Assembly (NCBI GenBank): GCA_029207755.1
Contig: JARCOQ010000003.1
Span: forward strand, 45,652,144 to 45,716,143
Direction of reading: 5' to 3'
Length of the DNA stretch: 64,000 bases
Source of the DNA: Chamaea fasciata
Taxonomy: Eukaryota; Chordata; Aves; Passeriformes; Sylviidae
Shown here: positions 61,101 to 64,000 of the stretch, one piece after another
How positions within the stretch are numbered: the stretch's first letter is position 1
How the letters are laid out: every line of letters begins with the position of its first letter
Translations under genes and position numbers: made by a program
The notes under the pieces: model-generated
What the model saw: only the letters and a program-made list of their open reading frames with translations
What the model was told of the DNA's origin: nothing
Databases searched by the model: none

Positions 61101-63059
61101 GTCTTTCCTCCTATTTGTTTAAACTATACAGCTAAAAGCAAATGTCTCCTGCACACCTTCATCAGCAAATCTGTTGCTCATCCAAGACCTAGGTTTTGTG
61201 ACTAGTTCCTTCATTAACTTATTCTTCACCCTCTTAACAATAGATGGAAAGAGATGCAAGTAAGAGCTCTGCCTTATCAAGGCTCACTTCATATTAAAGC
61301 ATATAGTATTACTTGTTAATTTACTGGAATAATGGCAAATATATTTAGAGCTACTTGACATGACCACATCTGGTACAGATTATTACCTCCATTTAAGGAC
61401 AGCTCTAAAAAAATAACTTTTGAGACCTTTCTAGACTTGGTTTTATCAGGCATCTTGTTTTAGCTGAAGTTTTTCAGATTCTGGTCATGCATATGCCAAT
61501 ATGCAATATGCGAAGAGAACAGCAGAAATATTTATCTGAGTATCCAACAGTATTTATGCCTTTTTTCTGGTAATGCGTTTTTGCATTCCATTAAAATGTT
61601 CCATTAAGAGCTCCTAGAGTCAGAACTTAAAACTAAAAAGCTAATGTTTCATTAGCTATAGGGATATCTGGAACATTTCCAGAAAGTAAGTTTCCAATTC
61701 TTAATTCTTGTCATCCATAATACAGGTTATTTAAAAATTAATTAATTTATCCTCAGAATCCAACAAACAGATTTGCCACTGAGCTATCCAAATATATTCA
61801 AGAAAAGACCCCTAATTCCCTATGCATTAAAACAGTGGTATAGGTCTTACAACTGACTCAGAGTGTCTTCCTGAGGGCCACCTGATTCAGACTAGAGTTA
61901 ACAATGTAATGATATTCATAGCTGCACAATATGATTCTCTGAACAAGAAATATATTTAATAATTATGGGATAGTAGCAATGTATATTCCATTTCAAGGAA
62001 ATGCTGTAAATTCTGTCAAGGAAAACAGAATTTTTAAAAAGGTATTTTAAAATTGCATTTATAGTGCTTCATTTATTTTAGTATCTAAATACCTATACAT
62101 ACTGCTTATATCAATGATTTGGGCTGTAATATTAAAATTTTATCATCGAGGTGAAGAATTTAATGACTGCTCCAATAATAACAAGAACTGAAAATAATGT
62201 TTTTATGACATGATTTTCCTTGACTGTCACTTATACTGATTCAATGGGTACAAGAGCGTATTATGGATGTACTCATAAAGCATTTTTTACATCTCTAAGT
62301 TGTGACATTTCCAAGAAAGCAGAATTCTTATGTCTCACATATTCATGATTTAGGATACTATAGCGAGCAAGTTTAAGACATAAGATGTAGGCAAACAAAG
62401 AAGCAGAAGCAGAAACACGAATTATTATAAAGGAAGAAAAGGAGTGTAATAGGATATCAGCCTGGCTAAACAATAGGTTCTTCTTGGACCTCAAGACTTA
62501 CGTAGGAAGTTTACAGAAAACAGACACTAGGTCAGATTCAAGGGTAAGATGACAGAGTAATAACAGAAAGGAACAAAATCTGGAGGTACAAGGCACAAAA
62601 AAGACCAGGCTAGTAAGTGACATAAAAAGTACTGAGAGGGGTAATGTAAGTGATAAGGGAAAATTATGTGGGAAATGTATGTTGTAATATATGCTGCAGG
62701 AAAATGTTATGCTACAGTTAAACAAAGACAGAAATTTATTTGTAAATGGCATAAAGAATGTGAACAGATGGACAACATTCCTTGCCTCAATGTTTTCAAA
62801 GAATGAATGTGATCTGCAATCAGGTGACTGACACAAGTTCTGTTAATGACAAAAATATGCTATTTTAACCGAGAATAAGGAAAGGGTTCAGTGAACATCT
62901 ATGAAAGTCAGAGACTTTAAAATTATTTGATACAATAAACCCTATCCTATATAATATATTGTAGTGATTACTCTAAAGAGTTACTGGAAGATAGTGAGAT
63001 ACTGGATGACTAATGAGAAAAAAAATAAGACTTCCCTGGAGCAAAGTATGGTCTACGAA
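58161..63059. other. Unique AT-rich noncoding DNA, nothing recognised
   Basis: Holds a (TTTC)n run at 59167-59182. Open frames up to 112 codons (62498-62836, minus) show no recognisable domain. The last few hundred bases (from about 62.87 kb) may already belong to the old CR1 to the right. Confidence 0.45.
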
Positions 63060-64000
63060 AACTGAATTATAAATGTACCACTTAACTTTAATTTTTCAGG
63101 AAAGCTGTAGGAGCAACCAAGTGCCAAGAAGAAAAAAGATGATCAACAGTCAACAAAGATTTGAGAACAAATCATACCAAAGAAATCTCATTTCTTGCTA
63201 TAGTAGAGAAATAGAACTCATGAGAAGGGAAGAAGCAACAGATATCCATTACTTATGTGTTAAAACAATGTTATTTCTTGTAAACAACCTGGAGACAAGC
63301 ATTCTGGATAAAACTCTCAGAAGCCGGCTAGAAAACTTGTAACTGAGGTCACTATGAGATAGAAAAACATATGTATTGAACTTCTACAAGTACCTACTGA
63401 TTCTAGTACTGACTGCTGCAGTTGAGCAAAATGAAACTTCAAGAGAATGGGTTAATGGACAAGAATTGAACTGGATCTTGATAAACTAGAGAAAAGGCCT
63501 GAAAAATAAAATAAAATTCGGTAAAGACGAATATAAATTTTTCTGTTTTGGTATGAGCACTCCGTAGCATAACTTCAAGCTATGAAATGTCTCATTTGGT
63601 AGCAGTGCTATAGAAAAAGTCCTTCTGGTAAAATGGATTACAACATGACTATGACTCAAACATTGACATTTTTGGAAAGGGCATATAAACAGATCAAAAG
63701 TATGTATAAATAACATGTAGCTGTATCTTAAGATCATTGCCCATTTTTAGGCCCCTTGATTCATGAAACGTATTGATCAGTTGGGCACAATCCAGTGAAT
63801 GATCAAAGGTTTGGAAAACATCAAAACCAAGAAAAAAAATTGAAATGGTTATTTAAAATCTAGGGGAGATAAGGTGGTAGAGGAAACTGACAGTAGCCTT
63901 TAAAAACATAAAATACTACTGCAAAGAGGAAAGGAATAATTTGAACTTTATCATGCACAGAGCAAGAAATAGTGCTCCTAGATGACAGCAAGATAGATTC
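63060..64000 (+). mobile_element. Ancient decayed CR1 LINE (CR1-L3-like), continues past window edge
   Basis: The plus strand follows the ORF2 part of a deep-branching amniote CR1 in order. First comes a block like GATTTGAGAACAAATCATAC (compare AAGAACAAATCttgcCA) at 63159. Next are GATCTTGATAAACTAGAGAA near 63475 with AAATAAAATTCGGTAAAGAC, GTAGCAGTGCTATAGAAAAA at 63599, GATTACAACATGACTATGAC at 63636, the GTTAGGCCCC-type block at 63750, GGGCACAATCC at 63783, and ATGATCAAAGGTTTGGAAAA at 63800 followed by the ORF C-terminal region. Many indels and stops have destroyed the frame. It is far more diverged than the other CR1 fragments here. The left boundary is uncertain. Confidence 0.82.

Overview
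The window looks like bird nuclear DNA, probably from a neoavian species and possibly a passerine. The evidence is an AT-rich, CpG-poor background with several CR1 LINE fragments, three of which keep the ATTCTATGAT-type 3' end or its degenerate complement. There is also a TGTCCTGGG...ACTACA solo LTR with a 5-bp target-site duplication, and an ancient MIR-type CORE-SINE of the amniote kind. I see no bacterial, organellar or free viral features.

I found no protein-coding gene, tRNA, rRNA or CRISPR array that I can support. The longest open frames (211, 169 and 161 codons) are antisense to a CR1 element, inside a putative conserved noncoding block, or in unrecognised sequence. The simplest reading is intergenic gene-desert sequence or part of a very large intron. 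The two cannot be told apart from this window.

Layout. 1-8.1 kb is unique AT-rich DNA with simple repeats, and has the most enhancer-like blocks (about 4.3-4.9 and 5.4-5.8 kb). At 8.15-9.5 kb there is a compound ATT/GTT microsatellite, then two CR1 3' ends facing each other. An amniote MIR-like SINE lies at 14.2-14.4 kb and the longest CR1 fragment of the ordinary avian type (minus strand) at 16.1-16.7 kb. A relatively GC-rich unassigned patch covers 17.9-18.5 kb. A clean solo LTR sits at 21,975-22,507 and a probable decayed second LTR near 26.0-26.6 kb. A C/A-biased low-complexity tract lies at 32.6-32.8 kb and an 89-nt uninterrupted homopurine GAA-type run at 35.3-35.4 kb. Short CR1 remnants lie at 37.8 kb (+) and 43.8 kb (-), and a tentative second MIR remnant at 47.9-48.1 kb. 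From 48 to 63 kb the sequence is mostly unique and AT-rich. From about 63.06 kb to the right edge runs a heavily decayed, very old CR1 of the L3-like type that continues beyond the window.

The window therefore records several layers of retroelement insertion: amniote-age MIR and CR1-L3-like copies, avian CR1 fragments, and a younger LTR retrovirus insertion reduced to a solo LTR. There is no gene set to tie into a pathway. The parts most likely to have function are the noncoding blocks rich in homeodomain and POU-type motifs, and these need alignment evidence that I cannot produce here.
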